From positions 245,001 to 309,000 of the forward strand of contig CAUYUJ010016360.1 of the NCBI GenBank assembly GCA_963575745.1: DNA of 64,000 nucleotides, written 5' to 3'. This document shows, one piece after another, positions 42,640-51,432 of this stretch. Every line of letters begins with the position of its first letter. The first letter of the stretch is position 1. The stretch comes from Prorocentrum cordatum. Lineage: Eukaryota; Sar; Dinophyceae; Prorocentrales; Prorocentraceae. The notes under the pieces are model-generated. The model saw nothing but the letters and a program-made list of their open reading frames with translations, searched no databases and was not told the origin of the DNA. The position numbers and the translations under genes are program-made.

Positions 42640-45600
42640 TTAAAGATCCGCTACCCTCCGTGGGGTGCGTTGGTCTCTGGCTTCGCGCTCAGCTCGACTG
42701 AGGGCCTTAGGCCAGAGTCCCTTGGCGATTCTCCGCAGGTATGCAACGCCTGTCGTCGGTGTCGGGGCCTCGCACCGACCCCCGAGTTTCCCGAGAAGCT
42801 GGTTTGCGTAGGACCCGCAGACGGAACAAAACCAAAGATTCAGCCCAGCGTGGAACCTTAAAGTGTGGGTCAGGTCAACATATCCCCCTGCGACGTGTAC
42901 CTGTTTCCCAAGAGGAGCCATCATATAGGTGCCATCGACATTACATAGATCGAAGCATTCACTTGCTAGCCACTGGGCCCTTGAGGCCAGCGTGGTAGTG
43001 GTCCTACAACGGGTGCACTTGGATCCACAAGAGGCTACAGAGTGCTGGGACTGGAACAGGGCACAAACGCGGGGGGCGGGTGGCCTCTGTGGGGCCACAC
43101 CTCTCTGCCTCTTTGGGCGAAATTCCCCAGAGGATTGCTCGATATTCCTAGCATGCTCAAGCGCTTCGAGAGATGTGCGGAGCAATCTCATGCGAACTAG
43201 AAATGCCTTTTGCTCAATCAATGCGTATTGCTGCCTGTCAGAAGTTGGGATCCTGGCTGCCTGTGCTGCGCCTCCTGCGATCTCGTCCGCCACTGTGTTG
43301 CCGTAGGCGAGGGTGGCGGGGATCTTGCCCTGAAAGACATCATGGGCACTCATGTGCGAGGGGATCCATAAGATGGTGAGGGAGCCGCGGCGAGAGGAGA
43401 TGTTGCGTCCTAGTCGTGCCCACAAGTCAGCGTCGGGTCCGACAGGATTGTCCGTGTGTCCGTTGTGGTAGTTGTTGTAGCAGCCCTCACTGTCAGTGAA
43501 GTAGACGAGGTCGTCGGTGATGCTCTCAGCGGCCACTACGAGGGCCATGAGTTCACCACGGATGACGGTCTGTCGGCTGCCCGCGAGGGGCCCCCAAGTT
43601 GCGCCCCGTAGTGGCATGTCGTACTTGTTGAGGTCGGCGAAGAAGGCGACACCTATGCCGATCCTCCTCAGGGGAGTGACAGCAGTGTCGGGGCCGCCAC
43701 TGGCATCGCCGAAGGCGTATGTCGGGCGTCCTCCTACGTGATCCATGCATCCGTCATTGTGGTCGTTGCAGTTGAAATGTTCCCATTGGTCGTGCTGTGG
43801 TGGTGGCGGGAGAGCTGTCCACTGCGCAGGTAGTAGGCCTCGCGTCCAGAAGCACTCGAACATGGCCCGTTGGGAGGCAGCCTCTGCACACAGTGTGTTG
43901 GAGGCGAGTATGATGTTGTTGGTGCTGTTGCCCTCGCACTCCCAGCAGCGGTGGTAGTCATCCTCGTCACTGGTGCCGCATCGTGGGCATGTAGTGGGGG
44001 TGGTGGTAGATGTTTCAGCGGCGACCCTGGTGCGTGTCCACGTGGCACCTACTGCGATGGTGAGCATGAGGCTCGCGAGACGTGCGCCGTCTGCGAGACT
44101 CTCGAGGTACCGGAGAAGCCTGCGGTAGGAGTAGTTGTCGATCCCCTGCTGCATGCCTTCTCCGCCGTGGTGGGTACTGGCCCGCTGCCATTGTTGGTGC
44201 TGGATGCTGGCGTCGAGGTCATGAAGTAATTGATGTGGGATGTCGGCGTCGGGGTGTCCCGTGAGCTGCTGGGCGTCGAACTCCCAGGTGTCTCCGCAGT
44301 CGGAGAGTGCTGGTGGGAGGCGCCATTTGTTGGGCTCCAGAGGCTCCCAGTCGTGCTGCATGAGGTAGTGGATGATGGTAGACTGTGGCCCACGTATGTG
44401 TCGTACTCGTACATGCGGCGGCATGGTCTTGAAATTGGCGACGACGGTCTTCCAGGTGGCTTGGATAACACGTTGGAGGGGCCCTCCTTGTATCCAGGTG
44501 GTGAGCCATGCCTTGAGTGCGTCGTGTGGTAGTTTGCGGGCTGGGTCGTGGGCGCGTAGGTCGAGGAGGGTAGTGAGGCACCGTCCACGTAGGCGGGGTC
44601 CCACTGCGTCACCGACGCGTCGGCGGTAGGTGGTCATAGTCGTGCCGAATGCGCCGTAGACTTGGTGTCCGTAGGTGACTGCGGGCATCCCTCCTTGTAC
44701 GGCGAGCTTAGATGAAATACGATACCGCCGTGTCGCACGTGTGAAGCGAAGTATCTTCTGGTGCATGGCGTCGTGCTTGCGGCGTCGCTGAGTGGTGGTG
44801 CGTCGTGCATGTCGTATACCGCAGCCGAGGTCGATGCCGAGGTAGCTGGCCTGGGTGTTGGCGCGGATGGGGAAACCCTTCCTTCTCATAGCATTCGCAA
44901 TGTACCTGGCGTCGTCGTGGTGTGTGCAGACGATGACGCTCTTCTTAGCAACATGTAGGCCCTGGTCCTGGAGCGCCGTGCAAGTGTCGGCGAGGCAAGC
45001 CACCATGCGGCGTCGTAAAGCACGTCGGCTGGCTTGCAGGCGCTGCGACAGGTCATCGACCCAAATGCGATGCTGGAGGTCAGGGTAGTGATGGGTGATG
45101 CGCTGAAGTGCCTTGTAGGTCATGATCTTGGCGAACCGTGTGCCAGAACGTAGTCCCTGTACGACAGAGCGCGTGGGATGGAGTGCTTCCGCGTACGCAC
45201 CGCTCTGCATGAGCGTGCGGGGGGCGGTGCACTGCAAGATCTCGAGTCCAAGGACTTCAGGTGGGAAGTTGAGGTCGAGCGCGTCGTCGATGAGGGTGAC
45301 CCAGTGGATGGAGTCGTAGAACTGGGCAATGTCGAGCAGCCCGTGCGCCTGCGGGATGCGGAGGTAGGTCGAAAGCTCCTCGTGCAGGCACCTTTCGTAC
45401 GCCTCGCGGAAAGCCGAGTTGCCCTTGGCTATGGCATCCCAGTGTGCAAAGTAGTCTCGATTCCATCGTTGTACATGTTCTTCTCGTGCCATGGACCACA
45501 ATCGTGCAACCATCGTCATGAGGCCGAGAATGCGGTCGCCGTTGTCCTTCTTGGCCCGCATGACGCCGATGGTGTGCAGGAGTTGGTGTGGCCAGGCTTG

Positions 45601-46650
45601 GAGTCGTTCCGATGTTGTAAGTAGGTCGGCCAATTCCTGGAGTGCCTCTTGGGGAAGCCGCTGGAAACCGCCAGGTCGTAGGCGGTCGGCACCGAGCGCC
45701 GCGTTGGCCTTGAGGCGGGAGGCGGCCCGTCGGAGGTCGTCCGCGGTGAGCGTAGGGAGTGGGCACTCCTGGACGCGGTCGACGATGCGTTGGAAGGCGG
45801 CATCCAGGCTGTGGTAGTCGACGTCGTGGGGGGCCCACAGGTCGGTCCAGGTCTGGATCTTCTGGTCAATGAGCTCCTTGGGGTGCATGATGGTGCAGCC
45901 GTCGGACAGTGTAACCTCTGCTGGTTGCGGTTGGGGTCGTAGGGAGCGATGAAGTGTTCCCAGGGCCTCGGGCGTGGTTGCCCACTCGCTGAATGCACGG
46001 ACGGACTTGCGGATCGCCCGTTGTTGGGCTCGTTTGGCAAGTCGGTTGGCTCTGGTTGCGTGTGCCACGATGTAGCCGTCGTCGGCGAGCTCGATCTGCT
46101 GCAAGAAATGAATCCACTGATCCCAAGTGCGGTCGTCTTTGAGTGTGACGATGCTGGCTGCAGCTGGAGGTGGTGTGTCAGCGAGGCGCCGTAGGTCCCG
46201 ATACAGCTGCTGGAGCTGCAGATGGCCGTTTCTGCGAGCTCGATGTCTGTACGTATTCTGGAGTAGCGTGTGTACCCGCGTCCACCAGTTGCTCGAGAAG
46301 TCGGCAAGAGGCGCTCTCCTCTTGCACTGCAGCTCGCGGACAACCGTGATCTGGTAGCTGGGTCCTGTGGCGCGGCTGGCGCCTGCGAAAGGTATCTGGT
46401 GGTGTGTGTGAAAGGTGGCCTCGACAGTCGCGGCCCAAGAGCCGTAGGTCCGCCCAAGCTGAAGGGTCAAATCAGGCTTGAGCCGAAAGGCTACGGAAGC
46501 AGTGGCCGCAGGGGCAGGCAGCGTGCAGCTGGCTGGCAGGGCGCTGATTTGTTCCCGATGGACGCTCCAGAGCAAACTAGGGATTTCGAAATCCACAGCG
46601 GTAGAACTAAACTCCCCAGATCCAGGGCACGGGCCATTAGAACCATGTTG
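42640..46650 (-). CDS. LINE-B ORF2, second part: reverse transcriptase and RNase H
   Basis: About 1,336 codons after the proposed frame change; the frame is open from 46725. RT motifs: A at about 45340-45301 (LLDIAQFYDSIHW), B at 45190-45130 (VVQGLRSGTRFAK), C at 45068-45045 (RIWVDDLS). A zinc-binding CPRCGTSDEDDYHRCWEC lies between RT and RNase H (about 43985-43935). RNase H spans about 43725-43280 with all four acidic residues in place: FGDASGG, GELMAL, YFTDSEG, NTVADEIAG. The C-terminus has two Cys pairs (CTRC at about 43008, CSVCG at about 42820). It should copy element RNA at the nicked target and remove the RNA strand. It would be made either as a fusion with the upstream block or from a separate start; no well-placed AUG is obvious. 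Confidence 0.9.
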   Translation of the reverse strand, partial: QHGSNGPCPGSGEFSSTAVDFEIPSLLWSVHREQISALPASCTLPAPAATASVAFRLKPDLTLQLGRTYGSWAATVEATFHTHHQIPFAGASRATGPSYQITVVRELQCKRRAPLADFSSNWWTRVHTLLQNTYRHRARRNGHLQLQQLYRDLRRLADTPPPAAASIVTLKDDRTWDQWIHFLQQIELADDGYIVAHATRANRLAKRAQQRAIRKSVRAFSEWATTPEALGTLHRSLRPQPQPAEVTLSDGCTIMHPKELIDQKIQTWTDLWAPHDVDYHSLDAAFQRIVDRVQECPLPTLTADDLRRAASRLKANAALGADRLRPGGFQRLPQEALQELADLLTTSERLQAWPHQLLHTIGVMRAKKDNGDRILGLMTMVARLWSMAREEHVQRWNRDYFAHWDAIAKGNSAFREAYERCLHEELSTYLRIPQAHGLLDIAQFYDSIHWVTLIDDALDLNFPPEVLGLEILQCTAPRTLMQSGAYAEALHPTRSVVQGLRSGTRFAKIMTYKALQRITHHYPDLQHRIWVDDLSQRLQASRRALRRRMVACLADTCTALQDQGLHVAKKSVIVCTHHDDARYIANAMRRKGFPIRANTQASYLGIDLGCGIRHARRTTTQRRRKHDAMHQKILRFTRATRRYRISSKLAVQGGMPAVTYGHQVYGAFGTTMTTYRRRVGDAVGPRLRGRCLTTLLDLRAHDPARKLPHDALKAWLTTWIQGGPLQRVIQATWKTVVANFKTMPPHVRVRHIRGPQSTIIHYLMQHDWEPLEPNKWRLPPALSDCGDTWEFDAQQLTGHPDADIPHQLLHDLDASIQHQQWQRASTHHGGEGMQQGIDNYSYRRLLRYLESLADGARLASLMLTIAVGATWTRTRVAAETSTTTPTTCPRCGTSDEDDYHRCWECEGNSTNNIILASNTLCAEAASQRAMFECFWTRGLLPAQWTALPPPPQHDQWEHFNCNDHNDGCMDHVGGRPTYAFGDASGGPDTAVTPLRRIGIGVAFFADLNKYDMPLRGATWGPLAGSRQTVIRGELMALVVAAESITDDLVYFTDSEGCYNNYHNGHTDNPVGPDADLWARLGRNISSRRGSLTILWIPSHMSAHDVFQGKIPATLAYGNTVADEIAGGAAQAARIPTSDRQQYALIEQKAFLVRMRLLRTSLEALEHARNIEQSSGEFRPKRQRGVAPQRPPAPRVCALFQSQHSVASCGSKCTRCRTTTTLASRAQWLASECFDLCNVDGTYMMAPLGKQVHVAGGYVDLTHTLRFHAGLNLWFCSVCGSYANQLLGKLGGRCEAPTPTTGVAYLRRIAKGLWPKALSRAEREARDQRTPRRVADL

Positions 46651-48164
46651 GGGAAAATTCGTGGATTTGGGAAAACTGTCTGGCATGGTCTCCTCGGGTG
46701 CGACAGGCACGTCAGGGGGTTCTCACGCTGGGCTGGTGAAAAGGTCTCTGACTGTTGGGCTGAATCAACTGATGGGGCAACGGGAGCAGGGTCGCGGGCG
46801 GAGAGAGCAGCACACGGCCTGTCCTGGGCAGCGGGCATGTCTCTCGGGGCGACACCGCTAGAAATATGAGTCAAAGAAGCATCGGCTGTGTATTCTCCGT
46901 GGGCCGAAAGCCGCGGATCACAAAGATGAGCGGATGAGGCAACGGAGAGGGGCGAATCAGGCGAGCCGAGCGAGCACTGTTTTGTCTCCTCGCGAGCGGG
47001 GTTCGAGACAGCAGACGGCACGGCTGGCCAAAAACTCGTCTCGTGCGCCCACGGGTCTTCCTCTTCGGAAAGCTGAGCTGAGTCGACGTCGTCGCCCTCG
47101 GATGTGGGGCTGTCGCCAGCACTGGTAGACTCGGCGTCGGCGTCTTGGCCTTCGCTGGTCCGTAAATCGGCAAAGCGAGTGGCATGGAGAGACTGTTTTC
47201 TCTCGATTGCCTTCTCCATGTGGGTTGCTCGCTGGGCTCTGGCACGACTCGGCTTAGATCCAGCAGTAGCAGCCTTGCGAGGGCGAGCGACGTGTGGCAA
47301 GCACCTCGGGAGCTGAAGGATACGCGTGAGCAATTGCTCGCCAGGCTGGATGGGCTGGAGACGCAGTCCTATGTGGGGCTTCCACGGGACATCAAGCACT
47401 GGCGAGAGGCTGACCAGGTATGGGCGGGCAGCAACACTGTGAACGAGAAAGTCAAAATGCGATGGCTTACGGCCTCCACCTGGGTCGCATGTGTGTTCGA
47501 CAGGGGCGCACATGATCTCTCCTTGGACCTGTGCAAGGAACCCCGACTGGGTGAGTGCAGCAGGGCTGAGGTTCCAATCGGCTATGACGAACCAAGGAAG
47601 CTGAAGAGAGCGAAGGAGGCTCCCAAGCTTCCTAAAACGAGTTAAATTGGGCCCTCTCATGCCGACACTGCAGAACCCATAGAAAAGAACTGCTACGATG
47701 GAATAACCTCGGAGATGGAGGACAATGGGCAGGAAGCCATCGAGGGAGGAGTGAGGGAAAGACTGGAGGTCCTTGGACTGGACCGCCTCGAGGAGAGGGT
47801 GGGCATGGAGATGCCCTCTAGGAAGAAACCACTCTCCACCCTCATTCGCGTGTGAAACTGCGGACATGGATTCAGCCTCAAGATGGGAATCTACAGTCCA
47901 CCCTTCAGAATCAGCACGCGATGTGGGTCGAGCAACGTTGGCGAAGAGCCTGCGATTGATAGACCTGAGCCTCCCCTGCCACTGTGATACACTGGCTGCA
48001 TTGGCGTGGGTCTCGACGAATCCGATATAGTCATCACCGCTGGCCTGAATCCACTCATGGACTTTTTCACCGAAGCAAGTGACATTGCTGAAGAAGAAAC
48101 TGCTAGTACTGGTCGGAGAGTTGGCATCACCTTCCCCCGTGATGCTGGGGTCACCTCCGCCTAG
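46491..48164 (-). CDS. LINE-B ORF2, first part: EEP endonuclease
   Basis: This block is in the same frame as ORF1 and separated from it by a single TGA; the first in-frame ATG (47867) lies inside the endonuclease domain, so initiation there would lose the catalytic Glu. Endonuclease signatures are NVTCFGEKVHEWI (about 48083), GFVETH (about 48020-48006), VIADWNLSP (about 47590), PSHFDFLVHS (about 47470) and DVPWKPHIGL (about 47390). A Ser/Glu-rich linker follows. The frame closes at 46491, about 160 bases after the RT frame could be entered at 46650. The role is nicking target DNA to prime reverse transcription. Confidence 0.85.
   Translation of the reverse strand, partial: LGGGDPSITGEGDANSPTSTSSFFFSNVTCFGEKVHEWIQASGDDYIGFVETHANAASVSQWQGRLRSINRRLFANVARPTSRADSEGWTVDSHLEAESMSAVSHANEGGEWFLPRGHLHAHPLLEAVQSKDLQSFPHSSLDGFLPIVLHLRGYSIVAVLFYGFCSVGMRGPNLTRFRKLGSLLRSLQLPWFVIADWNLSPAALTQSGFLAQVQGEIMCAPVEHTCDPGGGRKPSHFDFLVHSVAARPYLVSLSPVLDVPWKPHIGLRLQPIQPGEQLLTRILQLPRCLPHVARPRKAATAGSKPSRARAQRATHMEKAIERKQSLHATRFADLRTSEGQDADAESTSAGDSPTSEGDDVDSAQLSEEEDPWAHETSFWPAVPSAVSNPAREETKQCSLGSPDSPLSVASSAHLCDPRLSAHGEYTADASLTHISSGVAPRDMPAAQDRPCAALSARDPAPVAPSVDSAQQSETFSPAQRENPLTCLSHPRRPCQTVFPNPRIFPNMVLMARALDLGSLVLPLWISKSLVCSGASIGNKSAPCQPAARCLPLRPLLP
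46650..46657 (-). promoter_or_regulatory. Candidate -1 frameshift site in LINE-B
   Basis: In the endonuclease frame the coding strand reads ATT TTC CCC AAC, so T TTC CCC (46656-46650) fits X XXY YYZ; a second fit, T TTC CCA, lies 21 bases upstream. A -1 slip at either site enters the RT frame. Y = C is not the most slippery class and I see no strong downstream stem, so a simple mutation is also possible. Confidence 0.35.
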
Positions 48165-48170
48165 TCAATG
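48124..48170 (-). promoter_or_regulatory. Stop-codon readthrough context (TGA CTA G) between LINE-B ORF1 and endonuclease
   Basis: ORF1 ends CAT TGA CTA GGC (48170-48159). UGA followed by CUAG is the best-known eukaryotic readthrough context. The same frame then stays open for 557 codons. Nineteen bases after the stop, GCATCAC (48145-48139) and GTGATGC (48130-48124) form a 7-bp stem whose G-rich loop could also pair with the CCCC just upstream, giving a possible pseudoknot. Confidence 0.75.
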
Positions 48171-49370
48171 TGAGGTGGCTCGCTTGGTGGCGGTGGTGCG
48201 GCCATTCCCTTTGCCTGGCGTCGGCGTCGGTGCAGCCGTCTCGAAGGCACCATCCTTGTTCATGGCGGCGTGGGCGGCGAACTTGGCGGCGGACAGGCGA
48301 GCGGCCTCAGCGGCCAGCGCGGCGTCTTCCTCCTGCTGCTGCGCCTGCGCCTGGGCGGCTGCGGGTGGCGGCTCAGCTCCAGCGTCGGCGGCCTCGCCCG
48401 AGCTGGGGGGCGGTCCAGCGCCAGCGTGGCCACCAGCGGGCGGGGCTGCCCCAGGCGTGGTGCTGGCTTGGCCGCCGTCGCCCTTGCGCTTCTTCTGGTA
48501 GCGTGCCTCCCGTGCCTGCCGCACGGCTGTGGCACGGCTGATGAGCTCCTGCACCTGGGGGCCCTTTGTGGCGAACTGCTGCTTGAGCTCCTCGAGCCCC
48601 TTCTTGACAGCGTTGAGCTCCTGCTGCTCGGTGTCGGTGAAATCGAGCTCCTCGATCTGCTGGAAGAGCGTGGGGTCCCACGAGACTGTGAAAGGAACCT
48701 CGGGTGGGTGGTCGGGCTTGCTGGCGGAGTCCTTGGCGCCATCAGGGTGTCCGACTCCTTCGGCATGTGCCAGAGCTTGAGCAGCCTTGCGCTTGGCAGC
48801 CTCCGTCTTGGCGACCTCGAGGGCGGCCTCGGCCTCCTTGGCCTCTGCCGTGGACAAGGCCTTGCGGAGCCGCACGACGTTGGCCACGACCTGATTGTGG
48901 TGGTTGACCGCACTGCGCCACGCACCGTCTGCCTTCCGCATGGCCTCGACCTCGCTGACCTTGGGCTCGGGCTCCTGGGCGCCGAGGCGCTGCATCTGAG
49001 CAGCGAGGATGGCCTGCAAGGCGGGGTCGGTGGCGGCCGCAAGTGCCTGACGTAGGTGGTTGGCGAGGGCGTCGTTGTCAGCGCGCGGCGTCGCCGTCTC
49101 GCGGCGAGGGGCGGCTGGCGGCGGCGTATCGGGGTCGATGATCTCCGCGGGCCCGAACCTCACCTGGCTTGGCGAGCGAGAGCGGCCGCGGTGCATGCGC
49201 ACGGGCCGATTGCACCGTGGGCATGTGGGGGCCTGCGGGTCGAGGCGATCGTTGTACTCGCACGTGTTGCAGCCGCGGCAGCGCGTCCAGGGTCGCGAAG
49301 AAGAATGCCAGGCAGCGGTGCCGCGGGCAGCCTGGCTGGTGCTGCGCGGCGGCGGGTGGGTGCGAGCCAT
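48165..49370 (-). CDS. LINE-B ORF1: zinc-ribbon and coiled-coil protein
   Basis: From ATG 49370 the product is 401 residues; 16 more codons are open upstream from a GTG only. Near the N-terminus CRGCNTCEY...CPRCNRPV gives paired CxxC motifs typical of a zinc ribbon (about residues 35-60), followed by an Arg/Ser-rich segment. The middle (about 105-290) is Ala/Glu/Lys/Gln-rich and helical, with likely coiled coil around LRKALSTAEAKEAEAALE and TEQQELNAVKKGLEELKQQF. The C-terminal part is Ala/Pro/Gly-rich. Position before the endonuclease and the nucleic-acid-binding look suggest a LINE ORF1-type RNA-binding protein. It ends at the TGA CTA G readthrough context. Confidence 0.8.
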   Translation of the reverse strand: MARTHPPPRSTSQAARGTAAWHSSSRPWTRCRGCNTCEYNDRLDPQAPTCPRCNRPVRMHRGRSRSPSQVRFGPAEIIDPDTPPPAAPRRETATPRADNDALANHLRQALAAATDPALQAILAAQMQRLGAQEPEPKVSEVEAMRKADGAWRSAVNHHNQVVANVVRLRKALSTAEAKEAEAALEVAKTEAAKRKAAQALAHAEGVGHPDGAKDSASKPDHPPEVPFTVSWDPTLFQQIEELDFTDTEQQELNAVKKGLEELKQQFATKGPQVQELISRATAVRQAREARYQKKRKGDGGQASTTPGAAPPAGGHAGAGPPPSSGEAADAGAEPPPAAAQAQAQQQEEDAALAAEAARLSAAKFAAHAAMNKDGAFETAAPTPTPGKGNGRTTATKRATSH

Positions 49371-49492
49371 GAGCCCCAGCTTTGGTCGACCGTAAAACCT
49401 GCAAGGGAGCGGGTGCACGGAAGTCCCTCAAGCACCTCGCGGAGGTACTGGGGCAGCCCTGGGAAAAGGGGGGCCAGGGCCGAAGTGGCTTG

Positions 49493-49565
49493 AGAGGAGG
49501 AGGAGAGGAGGAGGAGGAGGAGGAGGAGGGGAGGAGGAGGAGAGGAGGAGGGAGAGGAGGAGGAA
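49493..49565. repeat. (AGG)n microsatellite at the 5' edge of LINE-B
   Basis: AGG/GAGG triplets; on the LINE-B coding strand this reads CCT/CTC directly upstream of AAGCCACTTCGGCC, the apparent start of the element. Confidence 0.9.
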
Positions 49566-49573
49566 TAGACAAG

Positions 49574-49715
49574 CGCGCTCCGCTACTCGTAAAGTTAACT
49601 ACTCGCAAATGGCCTGGATCCGCCGCGGGGGATCTGCGAGGAATTACATCGAAGCGCACGTGTGTGATTTGTTTCGGACGTTTGCGAGTGGGCACCATGC
49701 GAGTAGTGGAACGCG
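49574..49715. mobile_element. MITE-like element with inverted terminal repeats
   Basis: 49574-49612 (starting CGCGCTCCGCTACTCG, ending CTCGCAAATGG) and the reverse complement of 49679-49715 (CGCGTTCCACTACTCG...CTCGCAAACG) match at roughly three quarters of positions. The interior of about 65 bases is unique and non-coding. GGA triplets lie on both sides (49493-49568 and 49723-49750), so it interrupts the microsatellite upstream of LINE-B. Confidence 0.65.
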
Positions 49716-49722
49716 TTCGGTG

Positions 49723-49892
49723 AAGGAGGAGGAGGAGGTGAAAGAAAAGGAGTCCTCCTCCTCCTCCTCCTCCTCCTCCTCCCCTCCTCTCCTCCTTCTC
49801 CTCCTTCTCCTCCTCTTCCTCCTCCTCCTCCTCCTCCCTCCTCCTCCTCTCCTCCTCCTCCTCCTCCTCCTCCTCCTCCTCCTCCTCCCCCC
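49723..49892. repeat. Inverted microsatellite, (GGA)n then (TCC)n
   Basis: GAAGGAGGAGGAGG at 49723-49738 is followed by a short purine linker and then TCC/CTC triplets to 49892. The strand switch gives a potential hairpin. From 49893 to 50944 I see no gene. Confidence 0.9.
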
Positions 49893-50944
49893 CATCGCCC
49901 TCCCTTCCTCGGGTCGCCAACGGCCCTGGAGTAAGCCGTCCAGCCCCAGGACCGCGCATATCGGGGTTGTGGTGGCAGGGCGCGCAAGGGCAGGTTCGGG
50001 CCGTGTCGTCGCGGCGACGATCCCAGCGCGAGCATTCATGGTGAAACGCCGCCAGTGGCGTGGAACCGGCCGACAGCGAACGATCCGCGTTAATTATCAA
50101 CATTGAACGGTCTACGAGGGCTCATAATCCAACGCCGACATCACGTGATTATGTAAAATTATTTCTGCTGACGTTCATGTCTCCATTGGCAGAATCCGAG
50201 CGATGAGTGACGCGCTGAGCTGGCCCTCATTGGTTTGGGGCGTCGTGAGCGAGCTTGGCCTGTGTGGTTTCGCAGACAGGGTGTGACGTGCTAGGACGTG
50301 CCCGCGAATATGCGTTTGGATTCAGAGACCCTCCGTAGCATGCGTGGGCGTTGCCTCGAATGGCGCCCGCCCGTGTGGTTCGATCGTGCTCGTGGGATTT
50401 GGGCCTCCCGGGCCAGCCCTCGGGGCGCCCGAGACCGAACAGCACGCGCGAGGCGCCCAGGACGACCACGCGGGTCCCCTCGGAGCGCCTCGGAGGGCCC
50501 GTTGGAGGTCTGGCTGCCAGGGCACGCTGCCACGGCCTCGGGGCCAGCCGCGCGGGGGGGGGGGGGGGAGCCAGCCGCGGGCGCCCGGGAGCGCCCAGCA
50601 GTCCCGAGCAGCCGTGTGAGTGGAGCGTCTGGGGCACGCCCACGTCCCCACTGGTGGGACTGCACCCGGGCGCGAGGGCCTTCCACTCATTGGGCGTTCG
50701 CCCAAGGACCGCCAGTTAAAGTCATCCGCCTGGCTTTCGCGCCGAAGCCCGCTGATGCCAGTCAAGAGACTCAGAAGACCGCCGAAGACCGAAGGCCGAC
50801 GGGCAACCTTGGGTCCATGGTCGAATACGTCGCACTCGGTACCTGAAGGCGTGCGCGGGCGAGCCCTGGTCATGCTGAGACGGCCAGCCCTGGCGGGCGA
50901 ACTGGATGGCCGTAGAGCATGACTGCTCGAAAGTGAAGCGCATA

Positions 50945-51120
50945 TCGGAGGAGGGCCAGTCAAGACAGACAACGGTGGCCCTTACTGGCCTTCTTACACT
51001 GACTTTTACTACTTTTTGGACCTCCTGGAGGCTCTTGGTCGCCACGGCTGGATCCGCCTCGCAAAACCGGGCAGGACTGGTCCCAGGAGGGGTCTGGGGA
51101 CCGATGTCTTGTTGACCGGA
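50945..51120. repeat. Dispersed repeat R3, copy 3
   Basis: CATATCGGAGGAGGGCCAGTC, AGACAACGGTGGCCC, GACCTCCTGGAGGC and GGTCGCCACGGCTGGATCCG follow the order of 8755-8850 and 28187-28290. The right half is diverged. Confidence 0.6.
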
Positions 51121-51252
51121 TTGCCGTACCCCTTCGCCGTCGTCGGCGGGGGCGTCGTGGTGCGCCCTCGCCGTCGTGGTGCGGCGACAGCCGCGTCGGC
51201 GGCGCGGTGCGTCGCCGCCGTGCCGCGTCGGCGCCGTCGGCGGCGGCTGCAG

Positions 51253-51400
51253 GAGTACGCCTTCCTCTCGCACATCGTGGAGAACTACGACCGGCTGGCT
51301 CCGGTCACGGTCTTCACGCCTGTCAGCGTGTACAGCGACGTCTACGATTACATGAAGTGCCGGAAGCTGAACTTCGCCATCAGCCGGCGGGCGGGATCGT
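51253..51400 (+). pseudogene. Isolated exon-like fragment, DUF3431-like
   Basis: After a GCTGCAG|G that would serve as a 3' splice site, the plus strand encodes EYAFLSHIVENYDRLAPVTV, then FTPVS and YMKCRKLNFAIS. The composition is far more protein-like than anything nearby. YLxHIvxNYdxLaxxTvF is the pattern of the DUF3431 family (uncharacterised, possibly glycosyltransferase-related) as I remember it. The fragment is boxed between dispersed repeats R3 and R4 and I find no neighbouring exon, so it is either one exon of a widely spread gene or a relic. Confidence 0.4.
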
Positions 51401-51432
51401 CGGATGGGGTTCGGACGAGAGTGAATCCGTTC

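Larger units (their letters stand above)
42600..49492 (-). mobile_element. LINE-B, non-LTR retrotransposon with recoded ORFs
   Basis: Coding-strand order is ORF1 (49370-48165), EEP endonuclease (48164-46650), then RT and RNase H (46650-42640), followed by a short 3' end with CAGAATCTC duplicated and a (TCC)n tail. The three coding blocks are open for their whole length, which argues for a young copy. Both ends abut CCT/TCC microsatellite on the coding strand (49493-49565 and 42598-42524). LINE-D lies tail to tail with it across the gap. Confidence 0.88.

Noticed and set aside
47867-47867. ATG at 47867 as the start of the LINE-B endonuclease
   Set aside because: The N-terminal strand and catalytic Glu motif (GFVETH) lie upstream in the same open frame, so starting here would remove essential residues.
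13634-49418. Reverse transcriptases as bacterial retrons, DGRs or group II introns
   Set aside because: They are linked to EEP endonuclease, RNase H and coiled-coil ORF1 proteins, which is LINE organisation; no intron RNA structure or template repeat is seen.
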